Origin: Aquipluma nitroreducens
GTDB lineage: Bacteria > Bacteroidota > Bacteroidia > Bacteroidales > Prolixibacteraceae
Length of the DNA: 64,000 nt
Assembly (NCBI RefSeq): GCF_009689585.1
Contig: NZ_AP018694.1
Coordinates: 1 to 64,000, forward strand
Reading direction: 5' to 3'
Shown here one piece after another: positions 34,239 to 44,100 of this stretch (position 1 is the first letter of the stretch; each line of letters opens with the position of its first letter). The notes beneath the pieces are model-generated. The model did no database searches and was not told the origin of the DNA. It saw only the letters and a program-made list of their open reading frames with translations. Made by a program: the position numbers and the translations under genes.

Positions 34239-37200
34239 ATGATCGAACGTATCATTCATTTTTCAATCAAAAATAAATTTATTGTTGGATTGTTTATCGT
34301 TGCTTTAATTGGCTGGGGAGGCTATTCGCTTGTCCGATTGCCAATTGATGCCATTCCCGATATCACCAACAATCAGGTGCAGGTTATTTCCATTGCACCT
34401 TCGCTTGCGGTTCAGGAAGTTGAAAGCTTCATCACCGCTCCCATTGAAGTGGCTGTGGCCAGCATTCCTGACATCATTGAACTTCGCTCCATTTCGCGCC
34501 TCGGACTTTCAGTAATTACTGTCGTTTTTAAAGACGATGTGGATGTTTACTGGGCGCGCCAGCAATTAAACGAGCGGCTGAAAGAAGCCGAAGAAGATAT
34601 TCCTGCCGGATTGGCAAAAATTGAGCTCGCCCCTATTTCATCCGGATTGGGCGAAATTTTCCAGTACCGACTTGCTGTTGACAAAGGCCTGGAAAAGAAG
34701 TACAACCCGATGGAATTGCGTACCCTCCAGGATTGGGTGGTTCGGCGCGAAATGCTCGGGACTCCCGGCGTCGCAGACATCAACAGTTATGGCGGTTTTG
34801 TAAAGCAGTACGAAATTGCTGTTAATCCGGAACGGTTACGGGGGATGAATCTCTCGCTAACAGACATTTTCAGTGCACTCGAAAAAAACAACGAGAATAC
34901 CGGTAGCGCCTACATCGACAAAAAACCGAATGCCTATTTTATTCGCGGTATCGGCCTGGTGAAAACTATCGACGACATCGAAAAAATTGTAGTAAAAAAT
35001 AACAACTCCGGAATTCCAATTCTGGTCAGAGACATCGCCACAGTGCAATATGGAAGCGCGATACGTTATGGCGCTTTTGTGGTGGATACCACCGAAGCCG
35101 TTGGCGGTGTGGTCATGATGCTGAAGGGAGCCAATGCGCATCAGGTGATTGATGATGTTGAAACACGCATTGCTACCATCCAAAAATCGCTTCCTGATGG
35201 AGTAAAAATCGAACCGTTCCTGAACCGCTCTGACCTGGTGGGCCGTGCCATTGGCACTGTATCACGAAACCTGCTGGAAGGTGCGTTGATTGTAATTTTC
35301 ATTCTGGTACTGATGTTGGGGAATGTTCGCGCCGGGCTGATTGTCGCTTCGGTCATTCCACTTTCGATGCTCTTTGCCATTTCGTTGATGAACCTCTTTG
35401 GCGTGTCGGGCAACCTGATGAGTTTGGGAGCCATCGACTTCGGATTGATTGTAGATGGCGCGGTAATCATTGTAGAAAGCGTGGTTCACCGGATATTCAT
35501 GAGCAAACAACACCATGTGGGAGTTGAAAAGCTGACTCAGGAACAAATGGACGAAAACGTATTCGAATCGGCAAAGCGAATGATGAGTTCTGCCACTTTC
35601 GGACAGGTGATCATCCTGATTGTTTATCTGCCAATTATGGCATTGGTCGGCATCGAAGGAAAGATGTTCCGCCCGATGGCACAGGTCGTAGTTTTTGCTT
35701 TAGTTGGAGCAGCCATCCTTTCGCTCACCTATGTTCCAATGGTTTCGTCCCTGTTCCTGAGTAAAAAAACTGAACACAAGCGCACCATTTCCGACCGGTT
35801 GATGGATCGTCTTCACAAGGCTTTTAATCCAGTAATCAATTTTGCTTTGAAATTTAAATTGCTGGTTTCGGCGTCTGCCATTGTGCTTTTCCTGATCAGC
35901 ATTCTACTGTTCACCCGTTTGGGTGGTGAGTTTATTCCGCAACTCGAAGAAGGCGACCTGGCAGCCGGAGTAATGACATTGCAAGGAGGTTCACTTTCGC
36001 ACACGGTAGAAATGGTTGAAAAAGCCAACAAAATATTGCTTGATAACTTTCCGGAGATCAAACATACCGTCTGTAAAATCGGAGCTGGTGAAATTCCAAC
36101 AGATCCAACCCCGATGGAAACCGGCGATTACATCATTACCCTGAAGGACAAAGATGAATGGACTTCAGCCAGAACCCGCGAAGAGCTGGTTGCAAAAATG
36201 GAAGAAGCGCTGATTCCACTGGCTGGTGTAAAATTTGAGTTTCAGCAACCAATCCAGATGCGTTTCAATGAACTGATGACTGGATCGAAACAGGATGTGG
36301 CCATTAAAATATTTGGTGACGACTTGAATACGTTAGCAGAAAAAGCTTCGGAAGTTGAACGGATCATCATGAATATTGAGGGTGTGGAAGATATAAATGT
36401 CGAAAAAGTAACCGGATTATCGCAGGTTCAGGTGGATTATAACCGTGATCGGTTGGCGCAATACGGCCTTTCGGTTGAAGATGTAAACCGTGTCCTGCGA
36501 GCTGCTTTTGCCGGGAGTCAGGCAGGTGTGGTTTTCGATGAAGAGAAACGCTTCGGTTTGGTAGTGCGCCTTGATAAAGATTACCGCCAAAGTCTGGACG
36601 ATGTAAAAAATCTGTCGGTGGCCCTTCCGAATGGCGGGCAAATTCCGTTTGAACAGGTAGCAGATATTTCGATTCGTTCGGGTCCTGCACAAGTTTCGCG
36701 CGAAGATACCAAACGCCGCATTACCGTTGGGTTTAATGTCCGAAACCGCGATGTTGCAGCCGTGATACAAGATGTTTCGGGAAAAATTGACCGGCAGGTA
36801 AAACTTCCTGCAGCCTATTACGTGTCGTATGGCGGTCAGTTTGAAAACCTCGAAGCAGCCAAAAACCGTTTGGCAATTGCCGTTCCGGTGGCGCTACTGT
36901 TAATTTTCGTTTTACTTTATTTTTCATTCAATTCGATAAAACAATCGCTACTGATTTTTACCGCTGTACCGATGTCGGCCATTGGTGGAGTGTTTGCACT
37001 TTGGATGCGCGGAATGAATTTTTCGATTTCAGCTGGAGTTGGCTTTATCGCCTTGTTTGGGGTAGCGGTACTCAACGGAATTGTACTGATTGCCGAGTTT
37101 AACCGTCTCGAAAAAGAAGGCGTCACCGACATTACTGAACGCGTAAAGAAAGGTCTGCACACCCGGCTTCGCCCGGTAATTATGACCGCTGCCGTTGCTT

Positions 37201-38627
37201 CGCTAGGCTTTTTGCCAATGGCTTTGTCGAGTTCAGCCGGTGCCGAAGTGCAGAAACCGCTTGCAACAGTTGTGATTGGCGGATTGATCACAGCAACCTT
37301 GTTAACCCTAGTGATCCTACCAATATTCTACATCTTTTTCTCACGCAAATTCCGGTTCCCAATGGAAAACAATTCTGTTAAAACGCTTATTGTTTTGCTG
37401 ATGTTGATTTTCGGTTCATCGTTTTTAAGTCCAATTCAGGCGCAAAAAGCAAAGACCATCAATTTGCACGAAGCCATTCAAATGGCTCTGGACAGTAACC
37501 TGAATGTACGTTCCTCAGCTTATTCGGTAGAAGTACAAAAAGCTTTGAAAGGCGCATCCTGGGATTTGGACAAGACCAACATTGACATGCAGTTCGGGCA
37601 ATTCAATTCGTACACCAAAGACAATAGTTTTACCCTTTCGCAGTCGTTCGCGTTTCCTTCGGTTTACATCAATCAGAATAAGCTGGGCAAGGCCAATGTG
37701 AAAAGCAGCGAATGGCAACTGAAAACGTCGCAGCTCGAAACTGCTACGCAAGTGAAACAGGTGTACTGGCAACTGGCTTACCTTCATACGAAACAAAAGC
37801 TTCTGACTTATCAGGATAGTTTGTTTTCAGGTTTCAGTCGGGCCGCCGAACTCCGCGCCAAGGTAGGCGAAACCAACAAGTTGGAAATGATTACCGCCCG
37901 TTCGCAAAGCATGGAAATCAAAAACCAGTTGCAGCAATTGATTTCCGATAAAGCCATCCTCAACCGGCAATTGCAAACGCTCCTGAATGTCAGAATGGCT
38001 TTGTATCCGGCTGATACCGTTTTGCGACGCATCGATTTTACACCAACTGCAAACAGTTCGGCTCTATCGGATAATCCTTCGATAAGCTACACCAACCAAC
38101 AGGTTCAGGTTTCTCATATCGAAAAGCAACTGGAAGTTAGTCGCGCCCTACCCGATTTCAGTATCGGTTATTTTAGCCAAACCATGCAGGGAACTCAGGA
38201 GGTGAATGGCGTTCCCCGGTTTTTTGGTTCCGGAGATCGTTTTAACGGTATTCAGGCCGGAATCGCTATTCCGCTTTGGGTTTCGCCGTTTGCATCAAAA
38301 GTGAAAGCAGCCAAAATAAAAGAACAGATTGCCAGCACGAATGCTGAACAGTACACCAAGTCGCTTCAGGGAAATTACCAATCGTTACTTGATGAGTTCG
38401 AAAAATACAGCAAGAGTATTGACTATTACGAAAAACAGGCCGTTCCGGAAGCCAATCTAATCATCGATCAATCGACCCGAGCTTACAAAGCCGGAGCATT
38501 GGATTATCTGGATTACGTGCTGAGCCTGAGCCGGGCACTGACAATCAAGCAGAATTATCTGGATGCTATAAACAGTTGCAACCAGACGATTATCAACATC
38601 GAATTCATTTCAGGAAAAACGTTTTAA
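34239..38627 (+). CDS. CusA/CzcA-type RND efflux pump fused to a TolC-type domain
   Basis: A 1462-residue fusion. Residues 1-1041 form an RND heavy-metal pump: MIERIIHFSIKNKFIVGLF start, periplasmic lobes, and the helix-4 motif FGLIVDGAVIIVESVVHR. From residue 1042 a Met is followed by a signal-peptide-like helix (LIVLLMLIFGSSFLSPIQAQ) and about 400 residues of an outer-membrane TolC-family protein starting INLHEAIQMALDSNLNVR. The pump would export monovalent or divalent metal ions together with the adaptor encoded next. ATG 34239 is chosen; the frame is open back to 34140. This fused architecture occurs in Bacteroidota. Confidence 0.9.
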   Translation: MIERIIHFSIKNKFIVGLFIVALIGWGGYSLVRLPIDAIPDITNNQVQVISIAPSLAVQEVESFITAPIEVAVASIPDIIELRSISRLGLSVITVVFKDDVDVYWARQQLNERLKEAEEDIPAGLAKIELAPISSGLGEIFQYRLAVDKGLEKKYNPMELRTLQDWVVRREMLGTPGVADINSYGGFVKQYEIAVNPERLRGMNLSLTDIFSALEKNNENTGSAYIDKKPNAYFIRGIGLVKTIDDIEKIVVKNNNSGIPILVRDIATVQYGSAIRYGAFVVDTTEAVGGVVMMLKGANAHQVIDDVETRIATIQKSLPDGVKIEPFLNRSDLVGRAIGTVSRNLLEGALIVIFILVLMLGNVRAGLIVASVIPLSMLFAISLMNLFGVSGNLMSLGAIDFGLIVDGAVIIVESVVHRIFMSKQHHVGVEKLTQEQMDENVFESAKRMMSSATFGQVIILIVYLPIMALVGIEGKMFRPMAQVVVFALVGAAILSLTYVPMVSSLFLSKKTEHKRTISDRLMDRLHKAFNPVINFALKFKLLVSASAIVLFLISILLFTRLGGEFIPQLEEGDLAAGVMTLQGGSLSHTVEMVEKANKILLDNFPEIKHTVCKIGAGEIPTDPTPMETGDYIITLKDKDEWTSARTREELVAKMEEALIPLAGVKFEFQQPIQMRFNELMTGSKQDVAIKIFGDDLNTLAEKASEVERIIMNIEGVEDINVEKVTGLSQVQVDYNRDRLAQYGLSVEDVNRVLRAAFAGSQAGVVFDEEKRFGLVVRLDKDYRQSLDDVKNLSVALPNGGQIPFEQVADISIRSGPAQVSREDTKRRITVGFNVRNRDVAAVIQDVSGKIDRQVKLPAAYYVSYGGQFENLEAAKNRLAIAVPVALLLIFVLLYFSFNSIKQSLLIFTAVPMSAIGGVFALWMRGMNFSISAGVGFIALFGVAVLNGIVLIAEFNRLEKEGVTDITERVKKGLHTRLRPVIMTAAVASLGFLPMALSSSAGAEVQKPLATVVIGGLITATLLTLVILPIFYIFFSRKFRFPMENNSVKTLIVLLMLIFGSSFLSPIQAQKAKTINLHEAIQMALDSNLNVRSSAYSVEVQKALKGASWDLDKTNIDMQFGQFNSYTKDNSFTLSQSFAFPSVYINQNKLGKANVKSSEWQLKTSQLETATQVKQVYWQLAYLHTKQKLLTYQDSLFSGFSRAAELRAKVGETNKLEMITARSQSMEIKNQLQQLISDKAILNRQLQTLLNVRMALYPADTVLRRIDFTPTANSSALSDNPSISYTNQQVQVSHIEKQLEVSRALPDFSIGYFSQTMQGTQEVNGVPRFFGSGDRFNGIQAGIAIPLWVSPFASKVKAAKIKEQIASTNAEQYTKSLQGNYQSLLDEFEKYSKSIDYYEKQAVPEANLIIDQSTRAYKAGALDYLDYVLSLSRALTIKQNYLDAINSCNQTIINIEFISGKTF

Positions 38628-38681
38628 AAATGATTGATGATGAATTATAAATTATTAATGCTAAAAAACTTAAAGAACATC

Positions 38682-39869
38682 ATGACAAATTATATATTTT
38701 CCCGGAAGAGCGTTTTCTCTCTATTTCTGTTAATCCTTTTTGCGTGCAATGGAACTCCGAAAAAAGCAGAGGAAAGCAAAGAGGTAGAAGAAGTTCTGCC
38801 GGAAGACATTGTGGAAATGCGTGCCGACCAGATTAAACTGGCCAACATCGAAACCGGCACAATCGAAATGCGTTCGATGAGCGGGACTTTGAAAGTGAAT
38901 GGAACCATTGCCGTTGCCCCGCAAAATCTCGCAACTGTTTGCGCTCCGATGGGCGGTTTCATTAAAAGCACTACGCTGATGCCGGGCAATTCAGTCTCCA
39001 AAGGACAAACGTTAGCCTTGATCGAGAATCAGGAGTTTGTCGACATTCAGCAAAGTTATCTGGAAGCCAAAAACAAGTTCGAATTTGCTGAAAGCGAGTA
39101 TAAACGCCATACCGAATTGTATAAAAACGAGGTGTATTCGCAGCAAAACCTTCAACAGGTGACTTCCGACTACAAAAGCCTGAAATCGCAGGTAAAAGCG
39201 CTGGAACAGAAACTAACCCTGATTGGGATCAATCCAGCCAACCTTCACGAAGACGACATCAGCAGTTCCGTCAAAATTGTCGCACCAATTTCAGGGTTCC
39301 TGAAAACGGTGAACATCAACCTGGGAAAATTCGTTGCCCCCGCCGACGTCATGTTCGAAATCGTCAATAGTGACAAGCTTTTCCTTGAACTTACCCTGTT
39401 TGAAAAAGATGCAGACAAAATAGCACAGGGACAAAAAATACGCTTCTTCATCAACAACGAAACTGAACCTCACGAAGCAATCATTACCCAACCCGGACGT
39501 GCAATTGATGCAGATAAAACCTACAAAGTATATGCTAACGTTACCGGAACGTGCAAAAATGTGCTACCCGGAATGTATGTGAATGCCATCATCGAAACTT
39601 CTGGAAATCAGGTTGCCGCATTACCTTCTGAGGCCGTAGTTAGCTTCGACGACAAGGATTATATTTTCGTTTTCGACAAAAATAAGGAAGAAGCCGGACA
39701 GCCTTTTACCGAATATCGAATTATTGAAGTACACAAAGGCGTGACAGACGGAGGTTTTACTGAGGTTACTTTACCTGAAGGATTTAACATTGCAGCAGAA
39801 AAGGTTGTATTAAAAGGAGCTTATAATCTGCTATCGGCAAAGAAAAACGCCGGAGAAATGGCTTGCTAA
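38682..39869 (+). CDS. RND periplasmic adaptor (CusB/CzcB-like lipoprotein)
   Basis: Joins the pump to the outer-membrane channel. With ATG 38682 the 395-residue protein starts MTNYIFSRKSVFSLFLLILFAC, a lipoprotein signal with a lipobox Cys. A barrel-sandwich/hairpin region with VCAPMGGFIKS and EAKNKFEFAESEYKRHTELY follows, then membrane-proximal domains. The frame is open from 38634, so the exact start is uncertain. It belongs with the preceding fused pump, and a terminator follows. Confidence 0.86.
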   Translation: MTNYIFSRKSVFSLFLLILFACNGTPKKAEESKEVEEVLPEDIVEMRADQIKLANIETGTIEMRSMSGTLKVNGTIAVAPQNLATVCAPMGGFIKSTTLMPGNSVSKGQTLALIENQEFVDIQQSYLEAKNKFEFAESEYKRHTELYKNEVYSQQNLQQVTSDYKSLKSQVKALEQKLTLIGINPANLHEDDISSSVKIVAPISGFLKTVNINLGKFVAPADVMFEIVNSDKLFLELTLFEKDADKIAQGQKIRFFINNETEPHEAIITQPGRAIDADKTYKVYANVTGTCKNVLPGMYVNAIIETSGNQVAALPSEAVVSFDDKDYIFVFDKNKEEAGQPFTEYRIIEVHKGVTDGGFTEVTLPEGFNIAAEKVVLKGAYNLLSAKKNAGEMAC

Positions 39870-39877
39870 TTTGACTT

Positions 39878-39914
39878 AGTCAGGGCGTGACTTGAAGTCA
39901 CACCCTGACTTTTG
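39878..39914 (+). terminator. Intrinsic terminator after the first efflux pair
   Basis: AGTCAGGGCGTGACTT pairs with AGTCACACCCTGACT with one mismatch around a tiny loop, followed by TTTGCTT. It begins 9 bases past the adaptor stop. Confidence 0.82.
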
Positions 39915-40025
39915 CTTGCACTCAATATGGCTATTTGCAATTATTAACAAGCTATTATTCTTTCCATTTACAAATAATTCTACTTTTGAAGAACATTTTT
40001 TTATCAATTTGCGTTTGAAAAATAG

Positions 40026-40445
40026 ATGAAGAAACTTCTTTCCATATCAATTGCTTTACTCATGTTGCTTTCGGGCATGCAACTCACGATCTCGCAGCAT
40101 TACTGCGGAGGTGAATTGGCTCAGTCGAAAGTTTCGTTGACTGGGCATGTGGCATCCTGCGGTATGGAAACAGCAACTGATGATTGCGCTCAACCGGGCA
40201 ACCATGTCGAATCGAATTGCTGTAGTAACAAGGTTTCGGTTTACGAAATCGATCACAACTATTCTCCTTCGTTTACAGAATTCAAAGTATTCACACAAAC
40301 GGTGTTTCAAGTATTTGTTATACCTAAAAATATTACTTTTCATTCGCTGACTGCTGAAAACCAGACTTTAACAGATGTCAGTCCACCAGGAAACTTACTG
40401 CTCCATGCTGTAAGCCTGCCCAAAATATGCGTTTTCCGTATTTGA
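40026..40445 (+). CDS. HYC_CC_PP-family secreted protein
   Basis: A 139-residue protein with a signal peptide (MKKLLSISIALLMLLSGMQL) and the three hallmarks of this Bacteroidota family: QHYCGG, SNCCSN and SPPG. Further Cys residues suggest metal binding. It is usually found near copper-efflux genes, as here, but its role is not established. TACTTTTG (39981-39988) may be its -7 element. Confidence 0.82.
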   Translation: MKKLLSISIALLMLLSGMQLTISQHYCGGELAQSKVSLTGHVASCGMETATDDCAQPGNHVESNCCSNKVSVYEIDHNYSPSFTEFKVFTQTVFQVFVIPKNITFHSLTAENQTLTDVSPPGNLLLHAVSLPKICVFRI

Positions 40446-40460
40446 TGTTTTCTTTTTAAA

Positions 40461-40585
40461 CACGAAGAACACAAAGGTTTTTCACGAAGGACACAAAGAT
40501 TAAAATCTAATCTTTGGATATTGGTTTAGTGCTTCAATCAGTGAAAATCTTAGATTAGTTAAACAAATTCATGGTGTTCTTCGTG
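40461..40585. repeat. Palindromic repeat with CACGAAGAACAC ends
   Basis: CACGAAGAACAC (40461-40472) and GTGTTCTTCGTG (40574-40585) are exact complements about 100 bases apart, with more matching inside (AATCTAATCTTT / TCTTAGATTAG). CACGAAGGACACAAAG (40493-40508) is a partial second copy. It looks like a dispersed small palindromic repeat. Confidence 0.6.
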
Positions 40586-40643
40586 CATTCTTTGAGCCCT
40601 TTTGGGTTAATCATATTTTCAAAAACATCAAATACAAAATAGA

Positions 40644-40988
40644 ATGAAAACATTAGTTAAAATCACCATCATAGCCCTACTGGCAATCGTATATACTTCA
40701 AATACAAACGCTCAAACTCCTGCAACCAAGTCTAAAACCGAAACCATCAAAGTTTCGGGCAATTGCGACATGTGTAAAGCTCGCATTGAGAAGGCTGCAA
40801 AAATTGACGGCGTTAGCAAAGCCGAATGGAACAAAAAAGACAAAATGTTGGCCGTAACATTCGATCCTGTAAAAACAAGCATGGATGTAATTGGTAAGAA
40901 AGTAGCTGCTGCGGGTCACGATACCGAAAAAGTAAAAGCTGAAGCTCAAGCCTACGATAAGCTTCCAAGCTGTTGTAAATACCGGTAA
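40644..40988 (+). CDS. Periplasmic heavy-metal-associated (HMA) domain protein
   Basis: A 114-residue protein with a signal peptide (cut near NTNAQT) and one HMA domain: SGNCDMCKARIEKAAK carries the metal-binding Cys-x2-Cys. It ends LPSCCKYR, with two more cysteines. It is probably a copper chaperone that feeds the CusABC-type pump encoded next. The same domain, with the same ending pattern, is fused to the second CusB (46461-48065). Confidence 0.88.
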   Translation: MKTLVKITIIALLAIVYTSNTNAQTPATKSKTETIKVSGNCDMCKARIEKAAKIDGVSKAEWNKKDKMLAVTFDPVKTSMDVIGKKVAAAGHDTEKVKAEAQAYDKLPSCCKYR

Positions 40989-41091
40989 AGATATAGCCAC
41001 CTAAATCCCCAATGGGGGACCTAGGGTTTTATGCAAATTCAGAATAACCATTTTCAAAAATCTGATTTTAAGAATTCTCATTGCCCAAGCT

Positions 41092-41112
41092 CCCTTCCCT
41101 CTCGGGGAAGGG
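41092..41112. other. GC-rich hairpin before cusA
   Basis: CCCTTCCC and GGGAAGGG pair around TCTCG. It lies 28 bases before the cusA ATG in a run of degenerate repeat-like sequence. It has no T-run, so its role (mRNA stability or repeat remnant) is open. Confidence 0.4.
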
Positions 41113-41140
41113 CTGGGGATGGGGCTAATACTTTTTCACC

Positions 41141-44100
41141 ATGTTTAACCGACTTGTCAAATATTTTCTTGAGAACCGGCTGATTACCTTTATTTTCCTG
41201 ATCGCGTTTGTGGTTTTGGGGATGGTTTTCATGCCGTTCAACTGGAAAACAGATTTTTTTCCGCGCGATCCGATTGCCGTGGACGCTATTCCCGATATTG
41301 GGGAAAACCAACAGATTGTGGCTACCGAATGGATGGGACGTTCGCCAAAAGACATTCAGGATCAGGTAACTTATCCGCTGACCACTGCCTTGCTTGGAAT
41401 TCCGGGTGTGCAGACCATTCGCAGTACTTCCATGTTCGGAATGTCTTTCATCTACATCATTTTTAAAGACAATGTAGAATTCTACTGGAGCCGCTCGCGC
41501 ATCCTCGAAAAGCTTAATTCGCTTCCATCAGGCACTTTGCCGCAGGGAGTGCAACCCACTTTAGGGCCCGATGCCACAGCGCTTGGACAGATTTACTGGT
41601 ACACGCTGGAAGGTCGCGATCCAAAAACCGGAAAGCCAACCGGAGGTTGGGATCCTCAGGAATTACGCACCATTCAGGATTTCTACGTGAAATACGGACT
41701 GACAACTGCTGAAGGCGTTTCAGAAGTGGCATCCGCTGGTGGTTTTATTAAAGAATACCAGATCGATTTAAATCCTGAAGCCTTGAAAGCCTTCAATGTT
41801 TCGACCATGGATGTGATGAACGCCGTGCGCAAAAGTAACCTCGACATTGGCGCCGAAACCATTGAACTGAATAATGTGGAATACATCATTCGCGGCCTGG
41901 GATATGTCAAAAACCTGAATGATCTTGAAATTTCGGTGGTCGCTGTTCGTAATAATGTTCCGGTGCGAATTAAAGATGTGGCGCATGTTTCGTTTGGTCC
42001 GGCAACCCGCCGTGGTGGACTGGACAAAGCCGGATCAGAAGCGGTCGGAGCCGTTGTAGTTGCACGCTACGGGTCAAACCCCATGGATGTAATCAACAAT
42101 GTGAAAGGCAAAATAAAGGAATTGGAAGCCGGAATGCCGCAAAAAACCTTACCCGACGGAACGGTTTCGAAAGTAACCATTGTTCCGTTTTACGACCGGA
42201 CCGGCCTGATCAAAGAAACTATCGGGACACTCGAATCGGCTCTTTCGCACGAAATCCTGATCAGTATTATTGTGATCATTGTACTGGTTATGAATATGCG
42301 GGCATCACTTATTGTCGCCGGACTGCTGCCCATCGGCGTTTTAATGACCTTCATCCTGATGCGCTTATTCGGTATCGAAGCCAATGTGGTCGCTCTTTCG
42401 GGTATTGCAATCGCCATTGGTGTCATGGTCGATATAGGGATTGTGGATGTGGAAAACATCCTTCGACATCTCGAAATGCCAGAGAACAAAGGCATCCGTG
42501 GAAAGAAACTGATGTCGGTAATTTACCAGGCAACAACCGAAGTGCGTGCTGCCGTGGTAACGTCCATTGCAACGACAATCGTCAGTTTCCTTCCGGTTTT
42601 TGCCATGCAGGCAGCCGAAGGGAAGCTGTTTCATCCACTGGCTTTCACTAAAACATTTGCGCTGATCGCTGCATTTGTTCTCGGGATTGTGGTTCTGCCT
42701 ACATTGACCTATCTGTTCTTCAATATTCGGTTCGATACCAAAAAGATCCGCAAAATATGGAACGGAAGCCTTATTTTAGCAGGGGTCGCTTTTATCATTC
42801 TTTGGCAAACCTGGCCAGCGCTGGCTTTGATCGCTATTGGGATCAATAATTTGCTCGATGACCGCTGGCCCGAAAATCGCAAAGAATTCCCAAACTACAT
42901 CAACATTGCCATAACAGTGCTGGTTGCGGCCTGGTTTCTCACCATCGAGTGGCTTCCGTTAGGCGCGCACAACAGCACGTTGGTCAACTACTTGTTTGTT
43001 GGTGGCATCATTGCTGTAATTCTTGCCGTCCTGATGTCGATGGTTCATTTTTATGAAGAAATCATGCGATGGGCACTTGAAAACAAATGGAAATTTCTGA
43101 TGATTCCGGCCACTACCCTAATCTTCGGTTTATTGGCATGGCAAGGTTTCGACAAGACTTTCGGTATTGTAGCTTCCGGTGCTGAAAAAGTGGGCTGGAA
43201 AAACGTCAGACAAACGGCCATGTGGCAAAAGCCTGAAAAGCTATTTCCGGGAACCGGTAAGGAATTTATGCCCTCGCTCAACGAAGGTTCATTTCTGTTG
43301 ATGCCCACCAGTATGCCACATTCAGGAATTCAGAAAAATCTGGAATACGTTGAATTACTTGACAAACGCTTGTCAGCCATTCCTGAAGTAGAAATAGCTG
43401 TCGGAAAATGGGGTCGTGTTAATTCGGCGCTCGATCCGGCTCCGGTGCAGATGTTCGAGAATACGATCAATTACCGTCCGGAGTATATTCTCGATGAAAA
43501 TGGTCAGCGCATGCAATTTAAAGTCGACCGCGATGGCAGTTATGTCCTGAAAAACGGTTCGAAATACAATCCGGAGAAAGAAGGTTTCAAGGTCATTCCG
43601 GCCGATAGTTTAATTCCAGATCAGAATGGCGAATTTTTCCGCCAATGGAGACCCGAAATTAAACGACCCGACGACATTTGGAATGAAATAGTGAAAGTGA
43701 CCAACATTCCGGGTTTGACTTCAGCGCCGAAATTACAACCGATTGAAACGCGTTTGGTGATGCTTTCAACCGGAATGCGCGCACCGATGGGATTGAAAGT
43801 TTTTGGTCCCGATCTGGATGCCATCGAAAAAGGCGGAATGCTGCTCGAACAGGCACTGAAAGAAGTGCCGTCCATCAAAGGTTCTTCGGTATTTTACGAC
43901 CGGGCAGTGGGCGCTCCCTATCTTGAAATAAAGCTTAACCGTGAAGCCATGGCCCGCTACGGTATGAGTGTGAGCGACGTACAGGAAGTGCTTTCGGTGG
44001 CCGTTGGTGGAATGGCGCTCTCTTCGTCGGTTGAAGGGCGTGAACGGTTCCCGATTCGGGTTCGTTATGCCCGCGAATTACGCGACAATCCTGACGATAT

